A stretch of 64,000 nt of DNA from Mesorhizobium_B sp035998495. Its GTDB lineage: Bacteria; Pseudomonadota; Alphaproteobacteria; Rhizobiales; Rhizobiaceae. Of this stretch, positions 17,532 to 27,062 are shown piece by piece. The stretch is taken from positions 248,001 to 312,000 of the forward strand of contig DASYHP010000080.1 of NCBI GenBank assembly GCA_035998495.1. The letters are read 5' to 3'. Made by a program: the position numbers and the translations under genes. The notes beneath the pieces are model-generated. The model worked only from the letters and a program-made list of their open reading frames with translations. It did not search any database and had not been told where the DNA came from. Each line of letters opens with the position of its first letter. Position 1 is the first letter of the stretch.

Positions 17532-18599
17532 TCATCCCGCCTGCAGCCCCGCCGCCGGCGCGGGGAGGTCCGCGCAGCGGTCCATCCCGAACTCGTCGTC
17601 CCTGATCCGCGCCTCCACGTTTCGCGCCAGCGCAGACAAATCGCGCGGGCGGCCCCAAACCTTTTCAATGGCGGCGACCACGAGGTCGGCGGCGACCCAG
17701 TCCGGCTTGTGGCCGAGATTCTCCACCCAGACCAGTTCGGCGCCGGGGATGTCGCGCGCGAGCCCGAGGCTGTGGATCTCCTCATACACCACCGTGTCGC
17801 GGTCGCCCGTGATCACAACCGTGGGAGCCTTGATCGTCGGGTAGCGCTTCGACGCCTCGCTGACGAAACCGAACAGGCCCGCCACGTCCCGCGCATTGGC
17901 TCGGAAGGCGCGCGGGCGCAGCACGAGCCGGATGGCGGCGGCGTCGAGATAGGTTTCCTGCGGCGCGCGGTTGGGGGCGAACACGCATTCGGCCGCCGCC
18001 TCCATGCGGAGAAGCCCGGCTGGCAGCGTGACCGTCTCCGTGAAGAGCGGGCCGAGCACGGGCGTGGATGTGACGCTGTAATACCAGGACGTGTCGCCGC
18101 CCGGCCAGGGATGGGTGGCGGGGGCCAGGAAGACGAGGCCGAGCGTCCGCTCGGGAAAATCCATGCCGAACACGGCGGTGGCGGCGCCCCCGAAGGAGTG
18201 GCCCACGATCACGGCGCGCTCGATGCCGAGCCGGTCCATCAGCGCTGCGACCGTCTCGGCCTGCTCGCGCGGCGTCTCGTTCTTCGGCCCGCGCGCCGAC
18301 CAGCCATGGCCGGGCCGGTCCAGAAACAGCATCTCCGCCCGGCCTTCGAGCAGCGGGCGAAGCGGCAGCATCTGGTCGTTGAGATTGGCACTCGCGCCGT
18401 GCAGGAACACGATCGGCGGCAGGTCGGCGCCGGCGGGAGCCGGCACATGCACATAGTGAAGACGCGTGCCGTTCGCTTCCATGAACTGGCCGACCGGCGG
18501 GTGCTTGCGCTCGATGCGCCACACGCCGATCCGTGTGACGCCCGCGAGCACGAGAACGAGCGCGAGCACGAAGGCGAGGGAAGCGGCGAAAAGGTTCAT
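17532..18599 (-). CDS. Alpha/beta hydrolase, membrane-anchored
   Basis: A 355-residue protein. An N-terminal hydrophobic helix (about 3-22) serves as a membrane anchor or uncleaved signal. An alpha/beta hydrolase domain then shows the oxyanion segment FLHGASAN, nucleophile elbow GHSFGG, acid GDRD and a catalytic histidine in GHKPDW. The substrate is unknown. I start at MNLFAAS (18599) because residues upstream in the open frame are arginine/cysteine-rich and non-conserved. It is divergent from the MATE gene. Confidence 0.85.
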   Translation of the reverse strand: MNLFAASLAFVLALVLVLAGVTRIGVWRIERKHPPVGQFMEANGTRLHYVHVPAPAGADLPPIVFLHGASANLNDQMLPLRPLLEGRAEMLFLDRPGHGWSARGPKNETPREQAETVAALMDRLGIERAVIVGHSFGGAATAVFGMDFPERTLGLVFLAPATHPWPGGDTSWYYSVTSTPVLGPLFTETVTLPAGLLRMEAAAECVFAPNRAPQETYLDAAAIRLVLRPRAFRANARDVAGLFGFVSEASKRYPTIKAPTVVITGDRDTVVYEEIHSLGLARDIPGAELVWVENLGHKPDWVAADLVVAAIEKVWGRPRDLSALARNVEARIRDDEFGMDRCADLPAPAAGLQAG

Positions 18600-18778
18600 G
18601 CGAGGCGGGGGAGGGCGTCGGCGGAAGGCGCCCCTCCAACTAACGCTTCCGACCAAAAGGCAAGAGGCTCCTGCGCCGCAGCACGGGCGCTGGCCCAATG
18701 GGGCAGGGCTTGCCCCGCGCCGTCCGGTGGTTCAGAAGCGCCTCCCCCAGGCGATTCCAGCGGCGAAGGGGGCCCAGC

Positions 18779-20200
18779 ATGCGCGCGCCGACCGCACCGC
18801 CGACAGCAGGAACGTGGAGAGACGAGGCCTTCGCGACCGTCGCGCTCGCCTGGCCGATGATCCTCACCAATCTCGCGCAGACCGCCATGACGGCCACCGA
18901 CGTCATGATGATGGGCCGGCTGGGCGCAGATGCGCTCGCCGCCGGCGCGCTGGGCTCGAACCTCTTCTTCGCGCCCATGATCTTCGGCCTCGGCCTGATG
19001 CTCGCCACGAGCCCGATGCTCGCCTTCGAACTCGGCCGCAAGCGCCACTCCGTGCGCGATCTGCGCCGCACCGTGCGCCAGGGGCTTTGGATGGCCACGG
19101 CCGTGAGCGTGCCGGTCTGGCTCATCCTGTGGAACACCGAAGCGATCCTGAACGCCATGGGCCAGCAGCCGCGCCTTGCGGCCTTGGCGGGCGAATATGT
19201 GCGCACGCTGCAATGGAGCGTCCTGCCCTTCTATGGCTACATCGTGCTGCGCTCCTTCATCTCGGCGCTCGAACGGCCGGGCTGGGCGCTGGTCATCGTG
19301 CTCGTCGCCGTCTGCTTCAACGCCGGCGCGAACTGGGCGCTGATGTTCGGCAATCTGGGCTTTCCCGCGCTCGGCATCCCCGGCTCCGGGCTCGCCACCA
19401 CGCTCTCCTCCACGCTCATGTTCCTCGGGCTGGCGCTGGTGGTCGCGCTGGACCCGCAGTTTCGGCGCTATCGCCTGTTCGGCCGGTTCTGGCGGGCCGA
19501 CTGGCCGCGTTTCTTCGCGCTGCTCAGGCTCGGGCTGCCGATCGCCGGCCTCTTGACCTTCGAGGTCACGGTGTTCAATGGCGCGGCCTTCGTGATGGGC
19601 CTGATCGACGCGAACGCGCTCGCCGCGCACGCCATCGCCATCCAGATCTGCTCGCTTTCCTTCATGGTGCCGATGGGGCTGGGTCAGGCCGCCACCGTGC
19701 GGGTGGGCCTGTTCTTCGGCGCGGGCGACGTAGGCGGTGTGCGGCGCGCCGGCTGGACGGCCTTTGCGCTCGGCGTGGGCTTCATGGCCTGCATGGGCCT
19801 CGTGATGCTGGTCTGGCCGCAAACGTTGATCGGCGCCTTCCTCGACCTCGACCAGCCCGCCAGCGGCCCCGTCGCGGCGATCGCCGTCACCTTCCTCGTC
19901 TTTGCCGCTCTGTTCCAGATCGTGGACGGCGCGCAGGCGGTCACGGCGGGCATGCTGCGTGGGCTTCATGATACCAATCTGCCCATGATCTTCGCGGGGC
20001 TGGGCTATTGGGGCGTGGGCATGCCGCTGGGCGTGTTTCTGGCCTTCCCGGGTGGTCTGGGCGGAAGCGGCGTGTGGATCGGCCTGTCGGCGGGCCTCGC
20101 GGTGGTGGCGGCGCTGCTGTTGTGGCGCTGGCTCGGGCGCGGCCGCATCCTGGAACAGGCTTTCGCCACGCATGAAATGCCCCTGCCGCAGGCCGCCTAA
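18779..20200 (+). CDS. MATE family multidrug/toxin efflux transporter
   Basis: A 473-residue inner-membrane protein with 12 predicted helices in two similar halves. The N-terminal ALAWPMILTNLAQTAMTATDVMMMGRLG is the typical MATE start (NorM-like). MATE pumps exchange Na+ or H+ for cationic drugs or metabolites. The start at 18779 is chosen at the domain boundary; 27 more in-frame codons upstream are Arg-rich and unlikely to be translated. No local regulator gene is present. Confidence 0.92.
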   Translation: MRAPTAPPTAGTWRDEAFATVALAWPMILTNLAQTAMTATDVMMMGRLGADALAAGALGSNLFFAPMIFGLGLMLATSPMLAFELGRKRHSVRDLRRTVRQGLWMATAVSVPVWLILWNTEAILNAMGQQPRLAALAGEYVRTLQWSVLPFYGYIVLRSFISALERPGWALVIVLVAVCFNAGANWALMFGNLGFPALGIPGSGLATTLSSTLMFLGLALVVALDPQFRRYRLFGRFWRADWPRFFALLRLGLPIAGLLTFEVTVFNGAAFVMGLIDANALAAHAIAIQICSLSFMVPMGLGQAATVRVGLFFGAGDVGGVRRAGWTAFALGVGFMACMGLVMLVWPQTLIGAFLDLDQPASGPVAAIAVTFLVFAALFQIVDGAQAVTAGMLRGLHDTNLPMIFAGLGYWGVGMPLGVFLAFPGGLGGSGVWIGLSAGLAVVAALLLWRWLGRGRILEQAFATHEMPLPQAA

Positions 20201-20353
20201 CCTTCACACACGAAAATTGCTGCAAGTTTTTCTTGGTGCTGACGTAAAGGAATCGTAAAGTCGCCATGGTCGGCGTCTGTATTGATGCCGCACGGGCGGT
20301 CGGGATGCTGCCCGGGCAAGCATGGCGGGGATGCCATGGGTGGGACGGGGACG

Positions 20354-22390
20354 ATGCTGAAGACGATGGCGCTGGCCTTGGCGGCCGGCCTTGCAGGTAT
20401 GGCTTGGCCAGCCTCCGCCGAAACGCGCGCGGTGGTGGTGGGCGTGTCGGGCTACCCGAACCTGCCCGAAAGCCTGCGCCTGAGCGGGCCCAAGAACGAC
20501 GTCGCCGGGGTCGCCGCGACCCTGGTCGAAAGCGGCGTGCCTGCTGAAAACATCGTGGTCCTGGCCGACGGCGCCGGGAGCCTGCCTGCGGGCGTTCTGC
20601 AGAAAGGACCTGGCACGCTCAAGAACATCCTCGACGCGTTCGATCGCATGGCGGCGGCGACCGGGCCGGGAGACCTCGCGGTCTTCTATTATTCGGGCCA
20701 TGGCGCGCAGCAGCCCGACGCGGACGGCGACGAGGGCGGCGGCAATGACGAGATCCTGCTGCCCTACGACACCGGACGCTGGAACGGGTCGGGCGTGGAG
20801 GGCGCGTTGGCCGACGACGAGCTCAGGTCGCGCATGAAGCGCATCCTCGACGCCGGCGGCGATTTCTGGGGAATCATCGACGCCTGCCATTCCGCCACCG
20901 CCTTCCGCGACGTCCCGGCCTCGGACGCCAAGGCGCGCCTGATTCCCGCCGAGGTGCTCGGCGTCCCGGAAGACATGATCGGCTCGCGAGGCCAAGCGCA
21001 GTCCACGGCGCGGCTCGATCCCGGCCCGGCCAGGGGCAGGGCCGCGCTGTTTTATGCCGCGCAGGAGGTCGAGGTCGCGCTTGAGACCACGCCGCGCGGC
21101 GCGCGCGAGGACGAGACCTACGGCGTGTTCACCTTCAACCTGCTCAAGCGCATGAAGGCCAATCCCGAGCTGAGCTATCGCCGGCTCCACCAGGCCGTCG
21201 TCAACGACATCAAGCGCAGCACCATGATGTCGACGCAGACGCCCGAGCTGGAGGGCACGCTGCTCGACGCGCCGGTGCTGGGCAGAGCCGCCGCGAATCT
21301 CGCCGCCGACGCCCAGTGGCCGTTCTACAACGGAACGCTCCAGGCCGGCCTGCTCGCCAGCCTGAGCGAAGGTGCGGTTCTGGGGCTTTACGCGGACGCC
21401 GCCGCTCCGGCCGGCGCGGAAGTGGCTTTCGGCGTGGTGGAGGCGGCCGGCGCCGCGAAAAGCCAGGTTCGTCCGGCGCCGAAGCCTTGTGGGGAAGGCG
21501 GGGCCTGCGATCGCGCGATCGACGAGGCCGGCTACAAGAAGGCGCGCTGGGCGCGGCTCGTGGCGGATGGCGCCGCGCCGCCGCTGGTCGTCTCAAAACC
21601 TTTCCGTGCCGACGAGGGGGACGGCAGGGATTACACGCTGCCGCTCAAGGCCTTCGAGGCGGCGCTGGCCGCTCCGGGCCTCGGCGGACGGGTCCGCGTG
21701 TCGAACACCGGCTATGACGTCGCTGTCGTGCTCACTGACGGCACGCTCGCCTTCGCCGCCGCGCCCGAGCTTCTTGACCCTCACGGCCCGGGAACCTCGC
21801 CGCGCCTCACCCTCCCCGCCGACAAGGAACAGGCGGCGGACGCCATCGCCTCCGCGCTGGATCGCGCGGCGCGGGTGGCGCTCTTGAAGAGGCTCGGCGG
21901 CGCGGCGGAGGCCCAGGCGCTCGGGCTTCAGGCCGACATCTTCCTGCGACGGGCAGCCGAAACAGCCAGGGGCGCTGCCTGTTCGGAGGACGACGCGGCT
22001 TATGGCGATGCCGAACAAGCCGAGGGTGCCTTCCACGACTGCGACATCCTCGGCGTGGAGCTCGCCAACCGCGGGTCGAAGCCGATCGACGTGACCGTGC
22101 TGCTGGTCAAGCCGGATTTCTCGATCGAGACGGTCTGGCCTGAAACAGGCGAAGCCAACCGGCTGCACATCGGTGAAACGAAGACGGCCGAAATCCTTCA
22201 GATGCAGCCCGATCCGGCCGCCGGCGGGGAAGAGCGGCTGGTCGTCCTGGCGACGCCCGGACTCAACAAGGCGCATACGGTTTTCGACGGCCTCGCGCAG
22301 GAGGGACTGCGCAGCGGCGCCAGCGGGCTCGATGGGGAGCTCGCCGTCGAAGTCAGGCCTTTCCGCGTGGCGAGGGGACCGCGACGCTGA
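20354..22390 (+). CDS. Exported caspase-fold (peptidase C14/metacaspase-like) protein
   Basis: A 678-residue protein. A signal peptide (1-22, ending PASA) is followed by a caspase-like domain to about residue 310, with the catalytic dyad His116 in YYSGHGAQ and Cys178 in IIDACHS. A substrate-pocket-like region DETYGVFTF lies near 255. The C-terminal half (about 330-678) contains a DUF4384-like stretch (DVTVLLVKPDFSIETVWP near 590). Metacaspase-type enzymes cleave after basic residues. Export suggests a periplasmic or surface role. A small secreted protein gene follows at 160 bases. ATG 20354 is used because it starts exactly at the signal peptide. Confidence 0.88.
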   Translation: MLKTMALALAAGLAGMAWPASAETRAVVVGVSGYPNLPESLRLSGPKNDVAGVAATLVESGVPAENIVVLADGAGSLPAGVLQKGPGTLKNILDAFDRMAAATGPGDLAVFYYSGHGAQQPDADGDEGGGNDEILLPYDTGRWNGSGVEGALADDELRSRMKRILDAGGDFWGIIDACHSATAFRDVPASDAKARLIPAEVLGVPEDMIGSRGQAQSTARLDPGPARGRAALFYAAQEVEVALETTPRGAREDETYGVFTFNLLKRMKANPELSYRRLHQAVVNDIKRSTMMSTQTPELEGTLLDAPVLGRAAANLAADAQWPFYNGTLQAGLLASLSEGAVLGLYADAAAPAGAEVAFGVVEAAGAAKSQVRPAPKPCGEGGACDRAIDEAGYKKARWARLVADGAAPPLVVSKPFRADEGDGRDYTLPLKAFEAALAAPGLGGRVRVSNTGYDVAVVLTDGTLAFAAAPELLDPHGPGTSPRLTLPADKEQAADAIASALDRAARVALLKRLGGAAEAQALGLQADIFLRRAAETARGAACSEDDAAYGDAEQAEGAFHDCDILGVELANRGSKPIDVTVLLVKPDFSIETVWPETGEANRLHIGETKTAEILQMQPDPAAGGEERLVVLATPGLNKAHTVFDGLAQEGLRSGASGLDGELAVEVRPFRVARGPRR

Positions 22391-22551
22391 AGGGGACCGC
22401 AGGGGCTTTTCGCCTCGGCGGAGAAACGGGGCCGTTTGGAGCCCCGGAGGGACCGGATCGGCGACCTCTTCATGAAAAGGGGCATGCCGAACCGGGCCGC
22501 CGGTCGGGCGCGGTGCCTGCCGGCGTAGAACGGCAACGGAGAGGAATGGTC

Positions 22552-23046
22552 ATGAAGAAGATGCTCGCAGCCACGGTTCTGATCGTGGCAGGACTGACGA
22601 TGGGCGGCTCATTCGCCCAGGAAAACAACGATGCCGCCTCGGGAACCACCACGACGGAAGGCGCGGCGGCCGGCGGCCAAGCGCAGCAGCCGGAGCTGAC
22701 GCCGGAGCAGCAGGCTGAGGCCAGGGCGACGATCGAGATCGCGCAGAACCTCGCCTCGTATGGCGAGACCAAGGGCGACGCGCTGGCGCTCGTCACCGCG
22801 GCCAAGATGCTTTCGAGCGTTCCGGGCCGCGTGCTCGCCCCCGGCGAGACGGGCGCCGAGGGCAAGAGCATCGACATCGAGGCAATGCTGAAGAAAGCCG
22901 AGGATCTCTCGCAGGGCGACGAGCTGATCGCCAGGGTGGCGGCCGATGCCCGCGCGGCGGCGGAAGCCAACGCCAGGGGCTACTGCGTGTATGCTGAATA
23001 CTGCTACGGCGGTTGGTGCGAGTGGGCCTACGAGTGCTACTATTGA
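22552..23046 (+). CDS. Small secreted protein with Tyr/Cys-rich C-terminal tail
   Basis: A 164-residue protein that I do not recognise. MKKMLAATVLIVAGLTMGGSFAQ is a signal peptide. A Thr/Ala/Gln-rich linker leads to a helical middle (about 50-140). The last 22 residues hold four Cys, seven Tyr and two Trp (YCVYAEYCYGG followed by WCEWAYECYY). GGAGAGGA ends at 22545, so the ATG at 22552 is better spaced than the one at 22546. It follows the caspase gene on the same strand and ends at a strong terminator, suggesting one transcriptional unit. A disulfide-bonded or surface-attached tail is inferred. Confidence 0.8.
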   Translation: MKKMLAATVLIVAGLTMGGSFAQENNDAASGTTTTEGAAAGGQAQQPELTPEQQAEARATIEIAQNLASYGETKGDALALVTAAKMLSSVPGRVLAPGETGAEGKSIDIEAMLKKAEDLSQGDELIARVAADARAAAEANARGYCVYAEYCYGGWCEWAYECYY

Positions 23047-23068
23047 TCGGCTGACGATCGCCGAGGTT

Positions 23069-23097
23069 CCGCGGGCGCCTGCGCGCCCGCGGTTTTT
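23069..23097 (+). terminator. Intrinsic terminator after the caspase/secreted-protein unit
   Basis: A perfect 10-bp GC stem (23069-23078 with 23083-23092) has a 4-base loop and is followed by five T residues. It begins 23 bases after the stop of the small secreted protein gene, so it ends that transcript and separates it from pncB. Confidence 0.9.
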
Positions 23098-23226
23098 CGT
23101 TTGCGCCACCCCTTGTCGCGCAGGCGCGCGAAAACCAGCGAACTGTGCTAGAGCCTTGGCCATGTGAGGCCGGCTCCGCGTCATCCGGCCGCCTGAGTGA
23201 AGCGTTGCGGCGGGGACAAGCCGGAG

Positions 23227-24531
23227 ATGACCAGAACCGACATCGCAAGGCGGGTCTACAACCACGCCTGGAAGCTCGACCCGATCGTCCGGTCGCTGCT
23301 CGACACCGATTTCTATAAGCTGCTGATGCTCCAGATGATCTGGGGCGTTTATGGCGACGTGAACGTCACCTTCTCGCTTATCAACCGCACCACCCGCGTG
23401 CGGCTGGCCGAGGAGATCGACGAGGGCGAACTGCGCGCCCAGCTCGACCATGCCCGCACGCTGCGCTTCGCGAAAAAGGAGATGATCTGGCTCGCCGGCA
23501 ACACCTTCTACGGCCGCAAGCAGATCTTCGCGCCCGAGTTCCTGGAGTGGCTGGCCGATTTCCAGCTCCCGCCCTATGAGCTGTCCAAGCGCGACGGGCA
23601 GTATGTGCTCGAATTCCACGGCCCCTGGAAATATGTGACGCTGTGGGAGATCCCAGCGCTTTCCATCATCAACGAGCTGCGGTCCCGCGCGGCCATGAAG
23701 GAGTTCGGGCCGTTCACGCTGGACGTGCTCTACGCCCGCGCCAAGGCCAAACTGTGGAGCAAGACGGAGCGCCTCAGGAAGCTGCCGGACATCCGCATCT
23801 CGGACTTCGGCACGCGGCGGCGGCACTCCTTCCTGTGGCAGCGCTGGTGCGTGGAGGCGCTGAAGGAGGGCATCGGGGAAAGCTTCACCGGCACCTCCAA
23901 TGTGCTGCTCGCCATGGATACGGACCTTGAGGCGCTCGGCACCAACGCCCATGAACTGCCCATGGTGGTGGCCGCGCTGGCCGACAGTGACGAGGAACTG
24001 CGAAAGGCGCCCTATCAGGTGCTGCGCGAGTGGCAGCGCTATTACGGGGGCAACCTTTTGATCGTGCTTCCCGACACCTTCGGCACCGCGGCCTTTCTGC
24101 GCGGCGCGCCGGACTGGGTGGCGGACTGGACGGGGTTCCGGCCCGACAGCGCGCCGCCGATTCCGGGTGGCGAGCGCGTCATGCGATGGTGGCGCGAGCA
24201 CGGCGCGGACCCCGGCAACAAGCTCCTGATCTTCTCCGACGGACTCGATGAGAATGCGATCGAGGAGACTTTTCGGCATTTCCGCGGGCGCGTGCGCATG
24301 TCTTTCGGCTGGGGCACCAACCTCACCAACGACTTCGAGGGCTGCGCGCCGTTGGACAGCGACGGGCTGAAAGCCATTTCGCTGGTGTGCAAGGTGACGG
24401 AGGTCAATGGCCGGCCGGCGGTGAAGCTTTCGGACAACCCGGAAAAGGCCACCGGCGATCCCGAGGAGATCGAGCGCTATCTGCGAGTGTTCGGCGGAGA
24501 GGAACGGGTGCGGCAGGCCGTGAGGGTATAA
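23227..24531 (+). CDS. pncB: Nicotinate phosphoribosyltransferase
   Basis: A 434-residue enzyme of NAD salvage: nicotinate + PRPP (+ ATP) to nicotinate mononucleotide. The N-terminal SLLDTDFYKLLMLQMIW and FGTRRRHSF, which contains the histidine phosphorylated during the cycle, are present, as is GTSNVLLAM and the C-terminal FGWGTNLTND. The start MTRTDIAR at 23227 follows a CCGGAG ribosome-binding site; a further in-frame start lies at 23197. It stands alone, convergent with the TPR gene 10 bases downstream. Confidence 0.96.
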   Translation: MTRTDIARRVYNHAWKLDPIVRSLLDTDFYKLLMLQMIWGVYGDVNVTFSLINRTTRVRLAEEIDEGELRAQLDHARTLRFAKKEMIWLAGNTFYGRKQIFAPEFLEWLADFQLPPYELSKRDGQYVLEFHGPWKYVTLWEIPALSIINELRSRAAMKEFGPFTLDVLYARAKAKLWSKTERLRKLPDIRISDFGTRRRHSFLWQRWCVEALKEGIGESFTGTSNVLLAMDTDLEALGTNAHELPMVVAALADSDEELRKAPYQVLREWQRYYGGNLLIVLPDTFGTAAFLRGAPDWVADWTGFRPDSAPPIPGGERVMRWWREHGADPGNKLLIFSDGLDENAIEETFRHFRGRVRMSFGWGTNLTNDFEGCAPLDSDGLKAISLVCKVTEVNGRPAVKLSDNPEKATGDPEEIERYLRVFGGEERVRQAVRV

Positions 24532-24541
24532 GGGCAAGCCC

Positions 24542-25123
24542 TCAAAGCGCCTCGCCGGCCAGCTCCTCGGCGAGCGTCGCCACCTCGTTCTGCGCGCTGC
24601 GCATCATGGGATAGACCGCGAGCACCCGTTCGAAGACGCCGAGGGCCGAGGCCTTTCGGCCGGTGTTCTTGAGGATCGCGGCCATGCCCGACAAGGCCCC
24701 GAAATGGCGCGGCTCGAGCCGCAGCGTGCGCTCGATGTCGCTCATCGCCTTGCCGTAATTGCTCATGGCGAAGTGGACCGTGGCGCGGCGGTTCCAGCCC
24801 TCGGCGTAATCGGGGCGGAGCGTCACCACTTGGTCGAGGAAGTCGAGCGCGACGGCGTGTTTCTTGGCCTCCAGCGCCTCGCGCGCCCAATGCATCATCA
24901 GGTCCACCGAGGCGCTGCCCGAGCGACCCCATTCCTCCCCGATGCGGGCAGCCACGCGCTCGGCCGCCTTTTCGTTGCGCTCGCGCTTGAGTTCGGAAAA
25001 GAGCCGTTCGAGCCGCACGGAAGGCGCCTCGCGTGGGGCGAGGGGGGCAGGCTTGGCGTCGCCTTGCGCCGCGGCGGGCACGGCGAACGAGACGAGCGAA
25101 AGGGCAATGAGGAGCGCGCGCAT
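24542..25123 (-). CDS. Exported tetratricopeptide-repeat protein
   Basis: A 193-residue protein with a signal peptide (1-20, ending PAAAQ). TPR-like helical repeats run from about residue 75 to 175, for example FLDQVVTLRPDYAEGWNRRA and MSDIERTLRLEPRHFGALSG. TPR proteins are scaffolds. The partner is unknown. It ends 10 bases from the pncB stop, in convergent orientation. Confidence 0.85.
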   Translation of the reverse strand: MRALLIALSLVSFAVPAAAQGDAKPAPLAPREAPSVRLERLFSELKRERNEKAAERVAARIGEEWGRSGSASVDLMMHWAREALEAKKHAVALDFLDQVVTLRPDYAEGWNRRATVHFAMSNYGKAMSDIERTLRLEPRHFGALSGMAAILKNTGRKASALGVFERVLAVYPMMRSAQNEVATLAEELAGEAL

Positions 25124-25201
25124 GAACGGCAGGCTAGCCGTCGCTCGCCCGCCGTCAAACTGAATTTTTCGTGTGGCGCGCCGTCGCGGGCGCGACCAAG
25201 G

Positions 25202-25327
25202 TCAGCCCTGGCGCGCCTTGTAGCGCGGGGCCTCCTTGTTGATGATGTAGATGCGGCCCTTGCGGCGCACCATGCGGTTGGCGCGATGGCGGCCCTTGAG
25301 CGCTTTCAGCGAGTTCTTGATCTTCAT
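25202..25327 (-). CDS. rpmJ: 50S ribosomal protein L36 (type B)
   Basis: A 41-residue basic protein: MKIKNSLKALKGRHRANR at the start, then RRKGRIYIINKEAPRYKARQG. This is the zinc-independent (YkgO-like) form of L36 and lacks the CxxC/CxxxxH zinc ligands. Together with the zinc-free L31, neither of these two small ribosomal proteins depends on zinc in this genome, which is common in alphaproteobacteria. It is transcribed alone between the TPR gene and purK. Confidence 0.95.
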   Translation of the reverse strand: MKIKNSLKALKGRHRANRMVRRKGRIYIINKEAPRYKARQG

Positions 25328-25442
25328 GGCTGTCGGCCTTGGGTCGTGGTTGGCCGGGCTTATCCCAGGCCTTAGATAAGGAAACGCGCGCCAAAAGCGG
25401 CGCGCAAGGTTGCGGGCTTCTAATCGACGGCTTGCCGGGATG

Positions 25443-26531
25443 TCAACCGCGCGCTCCGCGGCCAAGCCCGAGAAGGCGCGTGACATGGCCCATCTTGCGG
25501 CCCGGCCGCGCCTCAGCCTTGCCGTAGAGATGGAGGACGGCATCGGGTTCCGCAAGAAGCTCCGGCGCGGAAAGCACCTCATCGCCCAAGAGGTTCTCCA
25601 TCGCGCAGTCGGCGAAGCGCCGCGTCGAGCCGAGGGCCAGGCCGCACACGGCGCGAACATGCTGCTCGAACTGGCTCACCGCGCAGGCGGCCTCCGTCCA
25701 GTGGCCGGAATTGTGAACGCGGGGCGCGATCTCGTTTGCGAGGAGGCCGCCATCGGGGAGCGCGAAGAATTCGACACCGATCACGCCGACATAATCGAGC
25801 GCGTCCAGGATGTGCCGGGCGGCGTCCCGTGCGGCCGAGGCCGTTTGCGGGCTGATCGAGGCCGGAACGGTCGAACGCCGCAGGATGCCGTTCTCGTGCG
25901 TGTTCTCGGCCGGCTCATAAGCGGCGAACGCGCCGTCCTGCCCGCGCGCGGCGATCACGGAGACCTCGCGCTCGAACGGAACAACGGCTTCAAGCACGAG
26001 CGGCGCGCCGCCCATCGCGGCAAACGCCCCGGCGGGGTTTTCGCAGGCCCGGAAACGGCGCTGGCCCTTGCCGTCATAGCCGCCGCGGCGGGTCTTCAGG
26101 ATGCCTTCGCCGCTAAACGCCGCAAGGGCGTCGGCCAGTTCCGCGTCGCCGTTCACGACGCGGAACGCCGCCGTGGGGACGCCGAGAGAATTGAGGAAGG
26201 TCTTCTCCCGCACCCGGTCCTGCGCCGCCTCCAGCGCGGCGACGGGCGGATGGACCGGCACGCGGCTCGCCAGATGCCGGACAGTTTCGACCGGCACGTT
26301 CTCCCATTCATAGGTGACGACCGCGCACTGCGTCGCCAGCCGGTCGAGGGCGGAGAAATCGTCGAACGGCGCGCAGACATGTCCGGCCGAAACGAGGGCC
26401 GCCGGCGCATGGCCGTCCGGGTCGAGCACGACGGTCCGGTAGCCGAGCCTGGCCGCGGCCATCGCCATCATGCGGCCCAACTGGCCGCCCCCCAGCATGC
26501 CGATCGCGCTTCCCCGGGGAAGCGGCGTCAC
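25443..26531 (-). CDS. purK: 5-(carboxyamino)imidazole ribonucleotide synthase
   Basis: A 362-residue ATP-grasp enzyme that carboxylates AIR with bicarbonate and ATP to N5-CAIR in purine synthesis. The N-terminal IGMLGGGQLGRMMAMAA, VTYEWENVP, KTRRGGYDGKGQ and NEIAPRVHNSGHWTE are all conserved. The GTG start at 26531 overlaps the purE stop by four bases (GTGA). It forms the classical purEK operon. Confidence 0.96.
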   Translation of the reverse strand: MTPLPRGSAIGMLGGGQLGRMMAMAAARLGYRTVVLDPDGHAPAALVSAGHVCAPFDDFSALDRLATQCAVVTYEWENVPVETVRHLASRVPVHPPVAALEAAQDRVREKTFLNSLGVPTAAFRVVNGDAELADALAAFSGEGILKTRRGGYDGKGQRRFRACENPAGAFAAMGGAPLVLEAVVPFEREVSVIAARGQDGAFAAYEPAENTHENGILRRSTVPASISPQTASAARDAARHILDALDYVGVIGVEFFALPDGGLLANEIAPRVHNSGHWTEAACAVSQFEQHVRAVCGLALGSTRRFADCAMENLLGDEVLSAPELLAEPDAVLHLYGKAEARPGRKMGHVTRLLGLGRGARG

Positions 26532-27055
26532 CTGGCGTCCACGGGCTGTTCGGGCACACCTTCGGATTGCCGCCGCCGCCACGTGTCGAGCTTTTCCGCG
26601 AGCGTCGCGTCGCTGAGCGCAAGCACGGCGGCGGCCAGAAGCGCGGCGTTCACGGCGCCGGGCCGTCCGATGGCGAGCGTGCCGACAGGGATGCCCGCCG
26701 GCATCTGCACGATGGAGAGCAGCGAATCCTGGCCTGACAGGGCCTTTGATTCCACTGGCACGCCGAACACGGGCAGAGGGGTGAGCGCGGCCAGCATGCC
26801 GGGCAGATGCGCCGCTCCGCCTGCGCCCGCGATGACCACGCGGAAGCCATTCTCCCGCGCGCTCCTGGCGAAGCCGAACAGGCGTTCGGGCGTGCGGTGG
26901 GCCGAAACCACGAGGTTCCTGTGCGACACGCCGAGCGCGTCCAGCGTTTCGGAGGCGAGGCGCATCGTGTCCCAGTCGGACCGGCTCCCCATCACCACGG
27001 CGACGTCGGCGCGCTCGCTGTCCACCTCTCGATCCCCTTGCTCCGCCGCCGCCAA
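26528..27055 (-). CDS. purE: N5-carboxyaminoimidazole ribonucleotide mutase
   Basis: A 175-residue enzyme converting N5-CAIR to CAIR, the step after PurK. The family motifs VMGSRSDWDTM, VVSAHRTPER with the catalytic histidine, AGAGGAAHLPGM and GVPVESKAL are present. Up to 17 residues precede the conserved core (VAVVMGSRSD), so a slightly later start is possible. It is translationally coupled to purK. Confidence 0.96.
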   Translation of the reverse strand: MAAAEQGDREVDSERADVAVVMGSRSDWDTMRLASETLDALGVSHRNLVVSAHRTPERLFGFARSARENGFRVVIAGAGGAAHLPGMLAALTPLPVFGVPVESKALSGQDSLLSIVQMPAGIPVGTLAIGRPGAVNAALLAAAVLALSDATLAEKLDTWRRRQSEGVPEQPVDAR

Positions 27056-27062
27056 CCCTACC

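Noticed and set aside
20354..23046. Caspase-based (CRISPR- or gasdermin-linked) defence module
   Set aside because: The caspase-fold protein has a signal peptide, and there is no Cas, gasdermin or NLR gene in the window.
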